Shown: positions 24,368 to 34,257, numbered from the stretch's first letter. The stretch: 64,000 nucleotides of DNA from Thioclava marina (GCF_002020135.1 NZ_MPZS01000003.1:434001-498000); one strand, 5' to 3'. Notes: generated by a model not told the origin, from the letters alone. Made by a program: numbers and translations.

Positions 24368-26662
24368 TCATTCGGCCACGCAATCGGCGAAATAGCAGGT
24401 CTCGCCATCCGGCCCGGTTTCGACCACGAGCCCGTGGATGTCTGTTTCGAAACCGGGGCATTCGCGGGCGAATTCCCGGTTGAACCGCAAGTAATCCACG
24501 ATCTTCGCGTTGAACACTTCCCCCGGGATCAAGAGCGGGATCCCCGGAGGGTAAGGGGTGACGAGGCTCGTCGTGATGCGCCCTTCCAGCTCGTCGATGG
24601 GCACGCGCTGGGTCTTGCGCCGCGCGATATGCGAGAAGGCCTCGGAAGGCGTCATCGCGGGCAGGTGGTCGGAGAGATAGATCTCGGTCGAGAGCCGCGC
24701 CACGTCGTATTTCGCGTAAAGCGTGTGGACGTGCTGGCTGAGATCCTTCAGGCCCATGCGCTCATAGCGCGGATGCTTGGCGGAGAACTCCGGCATCACC
24801 CGCCAGAGCGGCTGGTTCTTGTCGTAATCGTCCTTGAACTGCTGGAGCGCGGCCAGAAGCGTGTTCCAGCGGCCCTTGGTGATCCCGATGGTGAACATGA
24901 TGAAGAAGCTGTAAAGCCCGGTCTTCTCCACCACCACCCCATGCTCGGCGAGGTATTTCGACACGATCGAGGCGGGGATGCCGGTCTCGTCGAAACGCCC
25001 CTCGATATCGAGGCCGGGTGTTATGATCGTGGCCTTGATCGGGTCGAGCATGTTGAACCCCGGCGCCATGTCGCCAAAGCCGTGCCAGCTGTCCGAGCCG
25101 GTGCTTTCGACGCCCTCGGCATCGGTTTTCTTCAGCACCCAGTCGCGGGTCTCGGCCATGCCATCGCCGTCCGAGCGGAAATCGGTCGGTCCCCAGACCT
25201 GGAACCACCAGTCCTCGGGGCCGTATTCCTCTTCGACCTTCACCATGGCCCGGCGGAAATCCAGCGCCTCGACGATGCTTTCCTCCACGAGCGCAGTGCC
25301 GCCTGGAGGCTCCATCATCGCCGCCGCCACATCGCAGCTTGCGATGATCGAATATTGCGGGCTGGTCGAAGTGTGCATCAGGTAGCTCTCGTTGAAGAGA
25401 TGCCGGTCGAGTTTGGCTTCCTGGCTATCCTGCACGAGCACATGGCTTGCCTGCGAAATCCCGGCGAGCAGCTTGTGCACCGATTGCGTCGCATAGGTGA
25501 TCGACTTCTCCATGCGCCCGCGCTTGCGGCCCATCGCGTGATACTGGCCGTAGAACGGGTGGAAGGCGGCATGCGGCAGCCAAGCCTCGTCGAAATGCAG
25601 GTTGTCGATCCAGCCGTCGAGGAGCCCCTTGATCACCTCGGTATTGTAGAGCACGCCGTCATAGGTCGATTGCGTCAGCGTCATGATCCGCGGGCGCACC
25701 GTGTCGGCGTCGTAATCCTTCAGAAGCGGATTGGCGCGGATCTTCTCGCGGATCGAGTCCGGCTCGAATTCCGACCGCTGGATCGGGCCGATGATGCCCC
25801 ATTGATTGCGTGTTGGCTTGAGGAAAACCGGGATCGCCCCGGTCATGATGATCGAGTGCAGGATCGACTTGTGACAGTTGCGGTCGACGACGACCACGTC
25901 GCCGGGCGCGACCGTGTGGTGCCAGACCATCTTGTTCGAGGTCGAGGTGCCATTGGTCACGAAGAAGCAGTGATCGGAGTTGAAGATCCGCGCCGCGTTG
26001 CGCTCCGACGCGCCGATAGCGCCGTTATGGTCCAGCAGCTGGCCCAGCTCCTCGACCGCGTTGCACACATCCGCGCGCAGCATGTTCTCGCCGTAGAACT
26101 GGTGATACATCTGACCGATCGGCGATTTCAGGAAGGCCACGCCCCCTGAATGGCCGGGGCAATGCCACGAATAGGAACCATCCTCGGCATAATCGAGAAG
26201 CTGCTTGAAGAAGGGCGGCTGGATGCCTTCGAGATAGCTCTTGGCCTCGCGGATGATGTGCTTGGCGACGAATTCGGGCGTATCCTCGAACATGTGGATG
26301 AAGCCGTGCAACTCGCGCAGGATATCGTTGGGCAGGTGGCGCGAGGTCTTGGTCTCGCCATGCAGGAAGATCGGCACGTCGGCGTTTTTCCAGCGCACTT
26401 CCTCGATGAAGGTGCGCAGCTTCTCGACCGCCGGATCAAGCTCGGGGCCAGCCGAGAATTCCTCGTCGTCAATGGCCAGCACGAAAGCCGAGGCGCGGCT
26501 TTGCTGTTGGGCGAATTGCGAGAGATCTCCATAGCTTGTGACGCCGAGAACCTCGAACCCCTCGGCCTCGATGGCCTGGGCGAGCGCGCGGATCCCGAGC
26601 CCCGAAGTGTTCTCGGAGCGGAAGTCTTCGTCGATGATGACAATGGGGAAGCGGAATTTCAT
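24368..26662 (-). CDS. adiA: Biodegradative arginine/lysine/ornithine decarboxylase (arginine type)
   Basis: PLP-dependent decarboxylase of 764 residues, close to E. coli AdiA length. An N-terminal receiver-like wing domain (about 1-135) precedes the PLP domain. The PLP lysine is Lys397 in ATQSVHKLLAGISQ. Other marks are WHCPGHSGG, TNGTSTSNKMV, the cofactor Asp/His segment HFDEAWLPHAAFHP and the C-terminal PYPPGIPLLIPGE. The start ATG 26660-26662 has AAAGGA upstream; the longer open frame to 26872 lacks a site. It may serve acid resistance or agmatine production. No antiporter gene is adjacent. Arginine over lysine is inferred from overall resemblance. Confidence 0.85.
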   Translation of the reverse strand: MKFRFPIVIIDEDFRSENTSGLGIRALAQAIEAEGFEVLGVTSYGDLSQFAQQQSRASAFVLAIDDEEFSAGPELDPAVEKLRTFIEEVRWKNADVPIFLHGETKTSRHLPNDILRELHGFIHMFEDTPEFVAKHIIREAKSYLEGIQPPFFKQLLDYAEDGSYSWHCPGHSGGVAFLKSPIGQMYHQFYGENMLRADVCNAVEELGQLLDHNGAIGASERNAARIFNSDHCFFVTNGTSTSNKMVWHHTVAPGDVVVVDRNCHKSILHSIIMTGAIPVFLKPTRNQWGIIGPIQRSEFEPDSIREKIRANPLLKDYDADTVRPRIMTLTQSTYDGVLYNTEVIKGLLDGWIDNLHFDEAWLPHAAFHPFYGQYHAMGRKRGRMEKSITYATQSVHKLLAGISQASHVLVQDSQEAKLDRHLFNESYLMHTSTSPQYSIIASCDVAAAMMEPPGGTALVEESIVEALDFRRAMVKVEEEYGPEDWWFQVWGPTDFRSDGDGMAETRDWVLKKTDAEGVESTGSDSWHGFGDMAPGFNMLDPIKATIITPGLDIEGRFDETGIPASIVSKYLAEHGVVVEKTGLYSFFIMFTIGITKGRWNTLLAALQQFKDDYDKNQPLWRVMPEFSAKHPRYERMGLKDLSQHVHTLYAKYDVARLSTEIYLSDHLPAMTPSEAFSHIARRKTQRVPIDELEGRITTSLVTPYPPGIPLLIPGEVFNAKIVDYLRFNREFARECPGFETDIHGLVVETGPDGETCYFADCVAE

Positions 26663-26929
26663 CGGGCGTCCTTTCTCGAAAGCGTCCGGTTGCCTCGTAC
26701 ATCTCAGTCCGAAGCGGGCCACGTCAAGGCCCATGCCTTGAATTGAGAGGTTGCGCAAGGCGCTGTGACGATGCGCGGGCAGGGGTGGCGGCGCTTCGCC
26801 GCAACCGATGATCTCAGGGGGCATCGCGCCAGCCGTTTGCGCCGAAACCGCATCCCTTTTCAGCGGGCGCATTTCCTTCGTCGATCGCTCGCGCTACGGT
26901 CGCCGCCGGGTAGGGGGAAAGGATCCGCG

Positions 26930-28606
26930 ATGCGAAACGGTGGACAGCTGCTGGTCGAATGTCTGGTGGCGCTCGGGGCGCGCAAGGCCTTCGGAGTGCC
27001 GGGGGAGAGCTATCTGGCGGTGCTCGATGCGCTGCATGACACGCACGGGAAGCTCGATTACGTGCTCTGCCGGCAGGAGGGCGGGGCGAGCTTCATGGCC
27101 GCGGCCTTTGGCAAGCTGACGGGGCAGCCGGGCCTGTGCATGGTCACGCGCGGCCCCGGTGCGACCAATGCCGCGATCGGGGTGCATACGGCGATGCAGG
27201 ATTCGGTGCCGATGATCCTTTTCGTGGGACAGGTCGGCACCGACATGAAGGGGCGCGAGGCGTTTCAGGAACTCGATTATCGCGCCGTCTTCGGCACGAT
27301 GGCGAAATGGGCGGTCGAGATCGACCGGATCGAACGCATCCCCGAAATCCTCGCCCGCGCCTGGAGCACGGCGATCTCGGGCCGTCCGGGGCCGGTCGTG
27401 GTGGCGCTTCCCGAGGATATGCTGACCTCGATGACGGATGCCGCCCCTCTGCGCGGCCCCGTCGAGATCACCGAACCCCACCCCGATCCGGCGGCGATGG
27501 AGCGCCTTCGCGAGATGCTGGCAGGGGCCGAACGTCCGCTCATCCTCTATGGCGGGTGCAACTGGAAAGGACAGGGCACGCGCCCGATCCAGCGCTTTGC
27601 GGAAGCCTCGGATATCCCGGTGGTTTCGGTCTTTCGCTATCAGGACCAGTTCGACAATCACTCGCCGAGTTTCTGCGGCGAGGCCGGGGTCGGGATGATG
27701 CCCCATGTGAAGGCGCTGATCCGCGAGGCCGATGTCATCCTCGCGATCAATGCGCGCTTTGGCGAGAACGCGACCGATGGCTACACGCTGCTCGACGTGC
27801 CGCAACCGCGCCAGCGGTTGATCCATGTGCATGGCTCGGATCGCGAGATCGGCAAGGTCTATTGCCCGGAGCTGGCGATTCAGTCCGGGCCGAACGCCTT
27901 TGCCGAGGCGCTCGGGGCGCTCGCGCCGGTCAAGGGCAGGTGGGGCGCGTGGCGTGCCGAGGGGCGCGTGGCCTATGAGGCGGGGTTCGATCTGCCCGAT
28001 CTCCCCTCGCCGGTCGATATGGGCAAGGTCTGCGCCCATCTGCGCGCAACGCTGCCCGAGGATATGATCGTCACCAACGGCGCGGGAAATTTCGCGATCT
28101 GGTCGGGGCGGTTCCTGAAATTCGGGCCCGAGGCGCGGCTCCTTGCGCCGCAATCGGGCGCGATGGGCTATGGCGTGCCCGCCGCGATCGCCGCGAAGCT
28201 GGTCCACCCCGCGAAGACGGTTCTGTGTTTCGCCGGCGATGGCGATTTCCAGATGACCTCGCAGGAGCTTGCCAGCGCTGCGCAGGCCGGGGCGCAACCG
28301 ATCATTCTCGTGCTCAACAATGGCATCTATGGCACGATCCGCGCCCATCAGGAGCGCAATTATCCCACGCGGGTTTCCGGCACCGAGATGACCGCCAATC
28401 CCGATTTCGCGGCGCTCGCGCGGGCTTACGGCTTTCATGGTGAACGGGTCGAGCGTACCGAGGATTTTGCGGCGGCCTTCGAGCGGGCCTTGGCATCACC
28501 GACGGGAGCCGTGCTCGATCTGGTGATCTCGCCCGAGGCGCTGACCCCGCGCCAGACGCTCTCGCAGATGCGCGAGGGGGCGCTGGCTGCGGGCAAGGGA
28601 CGTTGA
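26930..28606 (+). CDS. Thiamine diphosphate-dependent enzyme, acetolactate-synthase-like
   Basis: A 558-residue ThDP enzyme. The catalytic Glu is in YVLCRQEGGASFMAAAFGK (about residues 43-61). The ThDP-binding stretch is GDGDFQMTSQELASAAQAGAQPIILVLNN. The central domain is DHS-like. The family covers acetolactate synthase, benzoylformate and oxalyl-CoA decarboxylases. There is no small ilvH subunit beside it, which argues against a biosynthetic acetolactate synthase. It is divergent from adiA across 267 bases. The ATG at 26930 follows GGGGGAAAGG. Confidence 0.82.
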   Translation: MRNGGQLLVECLVALGARKAFGVPGESYLAVLDALHDTHGKLDYVLCRQEGGASFMAAAFGKLTGQPGLCMVTRGPGATNAAIGVHTAMQDSVPMILFVGQVGTDMKGREAFQELDYRAVFGTMAKWAVEIDRIERIPEILARAWSTAISGRPGPVVVALPEDMLTSMTDAAPLRGPVEITEPHPDPAAMERLREMLAGAERPLILYGGCNWKGQGTRPIQRFAEASDIPVVSVFRYQDQFDNHSPSFCGEAGVGMMPHVKALIREADVILAINARFGENATDGYTLLDVPQPRQRLIHVHGSDREIGKVYCPELAIQSGPNAFAEALGALAPVKGRWGAWRAEGRVAYEAGFDLPDLPSPVDMGKVCAHLRATLPEDMIVTNGAGNFAIWSGRFLKFGPEARLLAPQSGAMGYGVPAAIAAKLVHPAKTVLCFAGDGDFQMTSQELASAAQAGAQPIILVLNNGIYGTIRAHQERNYPTRVSGTEMTANPDFAALARAYGFHGERVERTEDFAAAFERALASPTGAVLDLVISPEALTPRQTLSQMREGALAAGKGR

Positions 28607-28613
28607 GCGCGGC

Positions 28614-29687
28614 TCAGCGCCGCGCGAGGATGAACCACTCGCCGATATTCTCGCGGTTCACATAGCCGATGAACCGGCCGTGATCGCCGGTGACGGCGAC
28701 GGCCGGAACGTGGCGCCCCGACATCGCCTCGAGCACGGCCTGAAGCGGTGCGGTGGAGGGCAGGGCGGGCAGGCCCGTCAGCATGTGGTCCGAGACGCGC
28801 TCGGCGCGGTGTTCAGGCTCGGGGAAGGACATCACCTCGGCGCGGGTCAGAAACCCGAGGAAGGCCCCATCCGGCCCCAGCACCGGAAATTCGGATTGCG
28901 TGGTGCGCAGGATCAGACGCGCGGCGTCCTCGAGGCTGTCCTCGGGCGACAGGCTCGCGAATGCGGTGATCATCGCATCTCGCGCCTGCGCGCCGCGCGC
29001 GCGCCCGCGCATCGTGACATCGGCGCTTTCCGCCCCGCCCGCGAAATAGATGAAGACCGCGATCAGCACGAGGATCGGGCTCGATTGCATCACCCCCCAG
29101 AGCCCCAGCGCGAGCGCCAGCACCCGCCCGACCTGCGCGGCGATCTGCGTGGCCTTCACCCGGTCCATGAACAGCGCGAGGACCGCGCGAAACACCCTGC
29201 CGCCATCCATCGGGAAGGCGGGGATCATGTTGAAGGCCACGAGCAGCAGGTTGACCACGGCGAGCCGCGCCCAGAAATCCTGCGTCGGGCTCTCGAGCGA
29301 TTGCAGATCCGCGATCTGCCCGCGCACCCCGATCAGCACCGAGAGCACGATCCAGATCACGATATTGACCGCCGGACCCGCCACCGCGATCATAATCTCC
29401 TGTTTCGGGTTTTCGGGGATGCGCTCGAGGCGCGCGAGCCCGCCGATCGGCAGCAAGGTGATGTCAGGGGTCTTCACCCCGAACCGCGCCGCCATCGTTG
29501 CATGGCCCAGTTCGTGCAACATGACACAGGCGAAGACCGAAACGATGAAGAGCATGTTCACCAGCGCCGATTGCGGCCCTTCGGCCATCCAGGCGCCGAC
29601 CATGATCCAGGCCAGCAGAAGGAAGAACGTGACATGCACCCGCAGCTCGGTGCCGCGAACTTTGCCGATGGGAAAGGACCAGCTCAT
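28614..29687 (-). CDS. Site-2 protease family (M50) membrane metalloprotease with CBS domains
   Basis: Intramembrane zinc protease, 357 residues. The HEXXH zinc motif is HELGH (His58-His62) inside the second or third helix. The second zinc ligand motif is NMIPAFPMDGGRVFRA (about 168-183). Two CBS domains follow (about 235-350), so a nucleotide may control activity. Six hydrophobic segments are seen. Start ATG 29685-29687 has GGAGAG upstream. It converges on the ThDP enzyme with a gap of seven bases. Substrate is unknown. Confidence 0.87.
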   Translation of the reverse strand: MSWSFPIGKVRGTELRVHVTFFLLLAWIMVGAWMAEGPQSALVNMLFIVSVFACVMLHELGHATMAARFGVKTPDITLLPIGGLARLERIPENPKQEIMIAVAGPAVNIVIWIVLSVLIGVRGQIADLQSLESPTQDFWARLAVVNLLLVAFNMIPAFPMDGGRVFRAVLALFMDRVKATQIAAQVGRVLALALGLWGVMQSSPILVLIAVFIYFAGGAESADVTMRGRARGAQARDAMITAFASLSPEDSLEDAARLILRTTQSEFPVLGPDGAFLGFLTRAEVMSFPEPEHRAERVSDHMLTGLPALPSTAPLQAVLEAMSGRHVPAVAVTGDHGRFIGYVNRENIGEWFILARR

Positions 29688-30132
29688 CTCTGCTCTCCGT
29701 TGGGTCTGGTGCGACGGTAGCGAGAGGAGGCCACGTTCGGTCGCCGGGTGCAAGCCCCGCAGGGGAACAGTGTTTGTGGGTTTCGGTGGATTTCGATATA
29801 ATCTTTTTTAAATCAATCGCTTGCGGTTTGAAGTTCATCCGAGGGGATGAAGCGATGACTGAGTCGATCCAACGACCCAGACTGGAATTCCCGTTCGATA
29901 CTTCCGCGTTCTAGACGAAATCGGTGGCCTTCCCGGCGCGCATCGCGCGCGATCACCCGAGCTCCATGGTGGCGATCGCTTGCAAGGACGCGCTCGTGTT
30001 CGGGGCGGGGCCGCGATACATCCGGGCCGTCTCGAAAGCCGATGTAAATCCAAGCTGCGACAAACGGGCCCTTAGCGGCGCGTCGCCTTACGGCAGATCG
30101 ATCGACACGGGCGCCGCCGGATAACGGCTCGC
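29688..30132. other. Intergenic region upstream of the site-2 protease
   Basis: It contains an AT-rich patch at about 29788-29822 that probably holds the protease promoter on the minus strand. A 66-codon open frame at 29924-30124 (+) has GC-rich third positions but no ribosome site and no recognisable domain. I see no other structure. Confidence 0.45.
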
Positions 30133-30396
30133 GACCGCGATCCGAACGGCGCGCGCACGCTCGAGGTGTGCATCGTGAACAACACGCGCCACGTCAAGGC
30201 CTTCTCGGTCAACGGGCAGGGGCGCAAGGAGGTCAAGCCGACGCATCGCGGCTGCCAGTCGATCACGCCGGGCACCACCAATATCCGGCTTTGGAAACAG
30301 ACGATTCTGAAGCAGTTCAAGCAAGTCGATGGGTGGAACTTCGACACGACCGGTCGTGGTGGCGGGCGTGTGACGTTCTTCTGGGTGACCGACTGA
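30133..30396 (+). pseudogene. Orphan coding remnant or small hypothetical gene
   Basis: The frame ending at TGA 30394-30396 reads as a plausible protein tail (EVCIVNNTRHVKAFSVNGQG, then LWKQTILKQFKQVDGWNFD and GGGRVTFFWVTD), with host-like codon choice. The only in-frame starts are GTG codons such as 30166, and no ribosome site or N-terminal domain is visible. I do not recognise the family. A truncated gene that lost its 5' part is the simplest reading; a genuine short gene starting at GTG 30166 (76 residues) cannot be excluded. Confidence 0.3.
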
Positions 30397-30549
30397 TCTT
30401 CCGCGCAACACGGTCGGCACCAGTTCAAAAGGCGGCCCCATGGCCACCTTTTGTCCTGCGTCGATGGGGGACGGTCCCTGTGAGGGTCTCCGCGTCGGCG
30501 CGATAGCCTAGCAAGAGCGTCCGGCCCGCCGCTTCCCCACTTTGCGAAC

Positions 30550-31548
30550 TCAGACGCCGTCGGCCCCTCGGGCCTCCAAGGTCGAAGACGGGTCCGGGAC
30601 GCTGACGGAAAACAGGCTGCCCTCTCCAACGCTGCTGACGCTTCCGTCTTCCTCGCGCATCAGGAAAAGCGCCGAGAGCTGATATTTCCGTGCAAGCGTG
30701 CGTCCTCCCTCGGGACCGAGGACCATCAGCGCCGTTGCCCACGCATCGGCCTCGGCACAACTGCGCGCGACCACCGTCACAGACGCGGGCGATGAGAGCA
30801 AAGGGGCACCGCGCGAAAGATCCATCGTATGCGAGAGCCTGCGGGCGCCGAGGTCGATCCAGTGACGGTAATCGCCCGAGGTCGCGACGGATGCATTTTC
30901 GAGCGCGAGGATCGAATGCGGCGTGCGCCGCAGCGGATCCGGGCTTTCGACGGCGATCGTCCAGGGTGTGGCATCGGGCCTCAGGCCGCTTGCGCGCATC
31001 TCGCCGTCGATCCCGACGAGACCGGCCTCGATCCCCTGCGCAGCGAGCGTCTGAGCGAGACGGTCGACCCCGTAGCCCTTCGCGATCCCGTTCAGGTCCA
31101 GAACCAGAGGCCCGCGCTTGCGAGCCCTGCCATCGTCGAGCTCAAGCCGCTCGAAGGCGGGTTGTCGCTGCGCGCTCATCGCGGCGCGGATCCGGTCGGG
31201 GGCTGCATCCTCGGGGCCGAATCCCCAGGCGGTGACCGCATCCCCGAGACCGATATCGAACGCCCCCTCCGAGGCTTTGCCGATTTCGAGCCCGAGCCGG
31301 AGCACTTCGGCGAGCCGCTCGGGCACCGCCACCCATTCACCCTGCGCCGCCGCGTTGAGCCGCATCAGATCGCTGTCGGGTTTCCAGCTGGACATCTGGG
31401 CATCGACTTCCTCGACCGCCGCCTGAAGGGCTTCGCGGATCGGCGCGGGGTCGCGCTCGGGCGGGGCGAAGAACAGGGCCGTCCAGCGGGTGCCCATCGT
31501 GGGGCCGTGCAGAGCGTGGCGCACCAGATCAGAAGATGTCTTCGACAT
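30550..31548 (-). CDS. apbE: ApbE-type FAD:protein FMN transferase, without a visible signal peptide
   Basis: Attaches FMN covalently to Ser/Thr of target proteins. ApbE marks are GPTMGTRWTALF (about 15-26), VLDLNGIAKGYGVDRLA (about 156-172), ATSGDYRHW and SHTMDLSRGAP. It has 332 residues. The start at ATG 31546-31548 has GGAGGG six bases upstream and an in-frame TGA six codons upstream, so there is no room for an export signal. Most ApbE proteins of this type are exported. It overlaps the flavoreductase gene by 20 bases and is last in the PepSY/DUF2271 operon. Confidence 0.88.
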   Translation of the reverse strand: MSKTSSDLVRHALHGPTMGTRWTALFFAPPERDPAPIREALQAAVEEVDAQMSSWKPDSDLMRLNAAAQGEWVAVPERLAEVLRLGLEIGKASEGAFDIGLGDAVTAWGFGPEDAAPDRIRAAMSAQRQPAFERLELDDGRARKRGPLVLDLNGIAKGYGVDRLAQTLAAQGIEAGLVGIDGEMRASGLRPDATPWTIAVESPDPLRRTPHSILALENASVATSGDYRHWIDLGARRLSHTMDLSRGAPLLSSPASVTVVARSCAEADAWATALMVLGPEGGRTLARKYQLSALFLMREEDGSVSSVGEGSLFSVSVPDPSSTLEARGADGV

Positions 31549-33736
31549 AGCGTCCCTCCGCTTTCAGTTTCGCCGGACTCAACCCGGTCGCCGCGAGAAT
31601 ATCACGCAGGGCCTCGGAGACCCCCGCAGCCATGTCCCGCCCGCCGCAGACCATGATCCGCGCCCCGCTCTGGACCAGTCGCACAAGTTCGGGCGCATCG
31701 GCGCGCATTGCGTCTTGCACGTAGCGTGGTCGCTGGGCGCGCGAGACCGAGGTGACGAGACGCGACAGGCGTCCTTCGTTCTTCCAGTCGCTGATTTCCT
31801 GCGCATAGAGAAAATCGCTGTCCGGATCGCGCATGCCGAAGAACAGGTGGATCGGACGGCGTTTCGCGTTTTCGCGCACGAACCCCGCCAGAGGCCCGAT
31901 CCCCGTGCCCGCGCCGATCAGGATCAGGGGTGCGCGTGAGCGGTCCGGCCGGAAAGCGGGGTTGCGCCGGATGAAGGCGCGCACGCTCTCACCGGGCTCA
32001 AGCGCGGTCAGCTGGCCCGAACACAGGCCGCCGGGATGCTTCTTCACCACGATCTCCACAAACCCGTCGCGCCGCGAAGAGGCGAGCGAATAAAGCCGCG
32101 GCGCCTGCGCGCCGTCGGGCACGATCGCAACCAGATCGCCCGCGCTGAACCGTGCAAAGCCCGTGCCCGTCAGCTTTTGCCACAGCGTCGGGCGGGGCAG
32201 GGCAAAGCGCAGGATCGAGGTCGGAGCCTGCACTTCCGCCCCGAAATCGCGGCGCGACACAAGCGTGAGGTCGGTGGTGGAAGGGAGGACGGGCTGGTGG
32301 CACAGATCGAGCTCGACCCCGAGCGCCGCCCCCAAAGCCTGCCCCCAGCGCGCGAAGGTCTGCGGCGACTGCCGGTCGATCGTGTCGTATGGCAGCAGAA
32401 CCGGCCATCCCGCCGCTTCTGCGGTATCGGCAACCGCTTGGGCATAGGCACAAAAAGCCGGGAAGGTCCGGTCCCCGAAGCCGAGCACCGCGATCGGAAT
32501 GTCATGCGCGCCGCGATGGGCCGGAAGTGTCTCCAGAAAACCCTTTGCCGAGGAGGGTGCCACGCCGTCACCATAGGTGGCCGCGAGCAGGATGATCCGC
32601 TCGGCCCGGGTATAGCGCTCGGGCGCGAAGGACGACATCGGCGCGATATGGGCCTTCTGCCCCGCAGCACCGAGCGCCCGATGCAGCGTCGAAGCAAAGC
32701 CCCAGGTGCTGCCGCCTTCGCTGCCGACAAGGATGATGGTGTCGGCGCGTCCGGGCGGCTGGTTGGCACGAATGCGCGGACGTCCGCGCCGCCCCGCCAG
32801 CCAGATCAGGACACCCGTGGCGCCCATCGCGGGCACACCAAGCGCCATGATCCCCAGTACCGCGCCCAGCAGGGCGGCACCCTGACCGGTATGAAGTGTG
32901 TAGATCGTTTCGGAAATGCGCTGCCACGGGCCGAGATCGGCCCAGGCGAGCACCGCGCCGTTGCCCTGATCGAGATAGCCTGTGCCCCGATCGGTCTTCA
33001 GCGTGAATACGTCCGTTGCATCGCCGGGATAGGGAAAGCTCAGGCTCCGCAGCTCCGATACGGGCGTGGTCCCGAGCAAGGCAAGCTCGGCGAGCGGTGC
33101 GCCGGTCTCGCCGCTCACCTGCGAGGGGATGGCAAGCGAGGGACCGCCATCGGGGATCAGCTCGAACGTGGAGGCGGTCATCCACAGAGCCGTGGCCGAG
33201 GACAGTATCAGACCGACCACGGCGACCCGCGCGATCTCGACATGCACGCGCCCGGGAAGGGGCCCGCGCAGACTGGCGAACCAGTGACGCCAGCCACCTG
33301 TACGCCGCGCGACGAGAAACGCTCCGGACACCGAAAGCACCAGCATCGCCGCCGCTCCGAGCGCGCTGATCACGCGGCCCGTATCTCCGAGAAAGAGGGC
33401 GCGGTGAAGGTTGGTCAGCCAGCGCTGAAGGGGATCGGGATCGGCCGAAGCGACGCCCTGTCCGGTCGTGGGGTCGATCACCGCCGCGCCGGGTTGTCCC
33501 AAGTCGAACCAATAGGCCGTGATCCGCCCCGAAGGCGCGCGCCGGATCTGCTCGAGCCCAGGATAGACCGCCTGAACGCGCTCGGCGAGCGTTGCGACGC
33601 TCAGTCCCGCCTCGGCCTGCGGTGCCGCGATCCGCTCCGTGACCGGATAGACCGCGAGCACCGCGCCGCTGAGCGCAAGCACCGTGACAAGAGCGAGGGC
33701 GATCAGCCCCGGCCAGCGATGAAACGCGCGGATCAT
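31529..33736 (-). CDS. PepSY membrane domain fused to flavodoxin and FAD/NAD(P)H reductase
   Basis: A 735-residue inner-membrane flavoreductase. N-terminal part (about 1-325): PepSY-type membrane module with about four membrane helices (AFHRWPGLIALALVTVLALSG; WLTNLHRALFLGDTGR; HVEIARVAVVGL; YTLHTGQGAALLGAVLGI), whose His residues probably bind haem b. Middle (about 335-475): flavodoxin-like domain. C-terminal (about 490-735): FNR module with RLYSLASS for FAD, GAGTGIGPLAGF and VCGGRDM for NAD(P)H. It would carry electrons from cytosolic NAD(P)H across the membrane. It follows the DUF2271 gene by 12 bases and overlaps apbE. Confidence 0.88.
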   Translation of the reverse strand: MIRAFHRWPGLIALALVTVLALSGAVLAVYPVTERIAAPQAEAGLSVATLAERVQAVYPGLEQIRRAPSGRITAYWFDLGQPGAAVIDPTTGQGVASADPDPLQRWLTNLHRALFLGDTGRVISALGAAAMLVLSVSGAFLVARRTGGWRHWFASLRGPLPGRVHVEIARVAVVGLILSSATALWMTASTFELIPDGGPSLAIPSQVSGETGAPLAELALLGTTPVSELRSLSFPYPGDATDVFTLKTDRGTGYLDQGNGAVLAWADLGPWQRISETIYTLHTGQGAALLGAVLGIMALGVPAMGATGVLIWLAGRRGRPRIRANQPPGRADTIILVGSEGGSTWGFASTLHRALGAAGQKAHIAPMSSFAPERYTRAERIILLAATYGDGVAPSSAKGFLETLPAHRGAHDIPIAVLGFGDRTFPAFCAYAQAVADTAEAAGWPVLLPYDTIDRQSPQTFARWGQALGAALGVELDLCHQPVLPSTTDLTLVSRRDFGAEVQAPTSILRFALPRPTLWQKLTGTGFARFSAGDLVAIVPDGAQAPRLYSLASSRRDGFVEIVVKKHPGGLCSGQLTALEPGESVRAFIRRNPAFRPDRSRAPLILIGAGTGIGPLAGFVRENAKRRPIHLFFGMRDPDSDFLYAQEISDWKNEGRLSRLVTSVSRAQRPRYVQDAMRADAPELVRLVQSGARIMVCGGRDMAAGVSEALRDILAATGLSPAKLKAEGRYVEDIF

Positions 33737-33748
33737 GGCCCTGTCACC

Positions 33749-34219
33749 TCACATGTCGTAGGCAAAGCTGGCGACGTAGCGACGCCCGGCAACCGGCTTG
33801 CCCATGCCATCGGTCGTGAGCGGGACGGCAACCTCGTTGGGGCTGTCGCGCATGTCCTCGACGGCGGCGTCGATATGAAGCGTGTAGCCCGCGTCAAACA
33901 GGGCATCCGCCAGATCGAGCGTGATCTCGAGCGTGCGGCCCGCACCGACGCTCGCGCCGGTGATGCCGTTGATCTGCGCCGGATCGCCGCCGGTCGCGCG
34001 ATACCAGTCACTCAGATGCTCGTAATATTTCGACTTGCCGCCCGCCATCCAGAGGCTGCCCGCATAGGCGCCCGAAGCGTCGGTGACATAGAGCGCGAGA
34101 TAGGCGCCGTCGCCACCGTAATTGCTGAGCGTCGTCGTCAGCGTGACCGGCCGCGCAGAAGCGAGGCCGGGAAGGGTCAGCGCCGTGCTCAGCGCCAGTG
34201 TTGCGAGAAGTGACTTCAT
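33749..34219 (-). CDS. DUF2271 periplasmic protein, candidate FMN-carrying partner of ApbE
   Basis: A 156-residue exported protein. Sec signal MKSLLATLALSTALTLPGLASA is followed by a DUF2271-like beta-rich domain (NYGGDGAYLALYVTDASGAYAGSLWMAGGKSKYYEHLSDWYRA). NGITGASVGAGR holds TGAS at residues 87-90, close to the [S/T]GA[S/T] motif that ApbE flavinylates. Start ATG 34217-34219 follows AAAGGAAA. Encoded between a PepSY protein and the flavoreductase, it is likely an electron carrier or acceptor on the periplasmic side. The FMN attachment is inference. Confidence 0.78.
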   Translation of the reverse strand: MKSLLATLALSTALTLPGLASARPVTLTTTLSNYGGDGAYLALYVTDASGAYAGSLWMAGGKSKYYEHLSDWYRATGGDPAQINGITGASVGAGRTLEITLDLADALFDAGYTLHIDAAVEDMRDSPNEVAVPLTTDGMGKPVAGRRYVASFAYDM

Positions 34220-34257
34220 CTGGGGTTTCCTTTTTCAGGCGTTGCGTCGCGCGGGTC

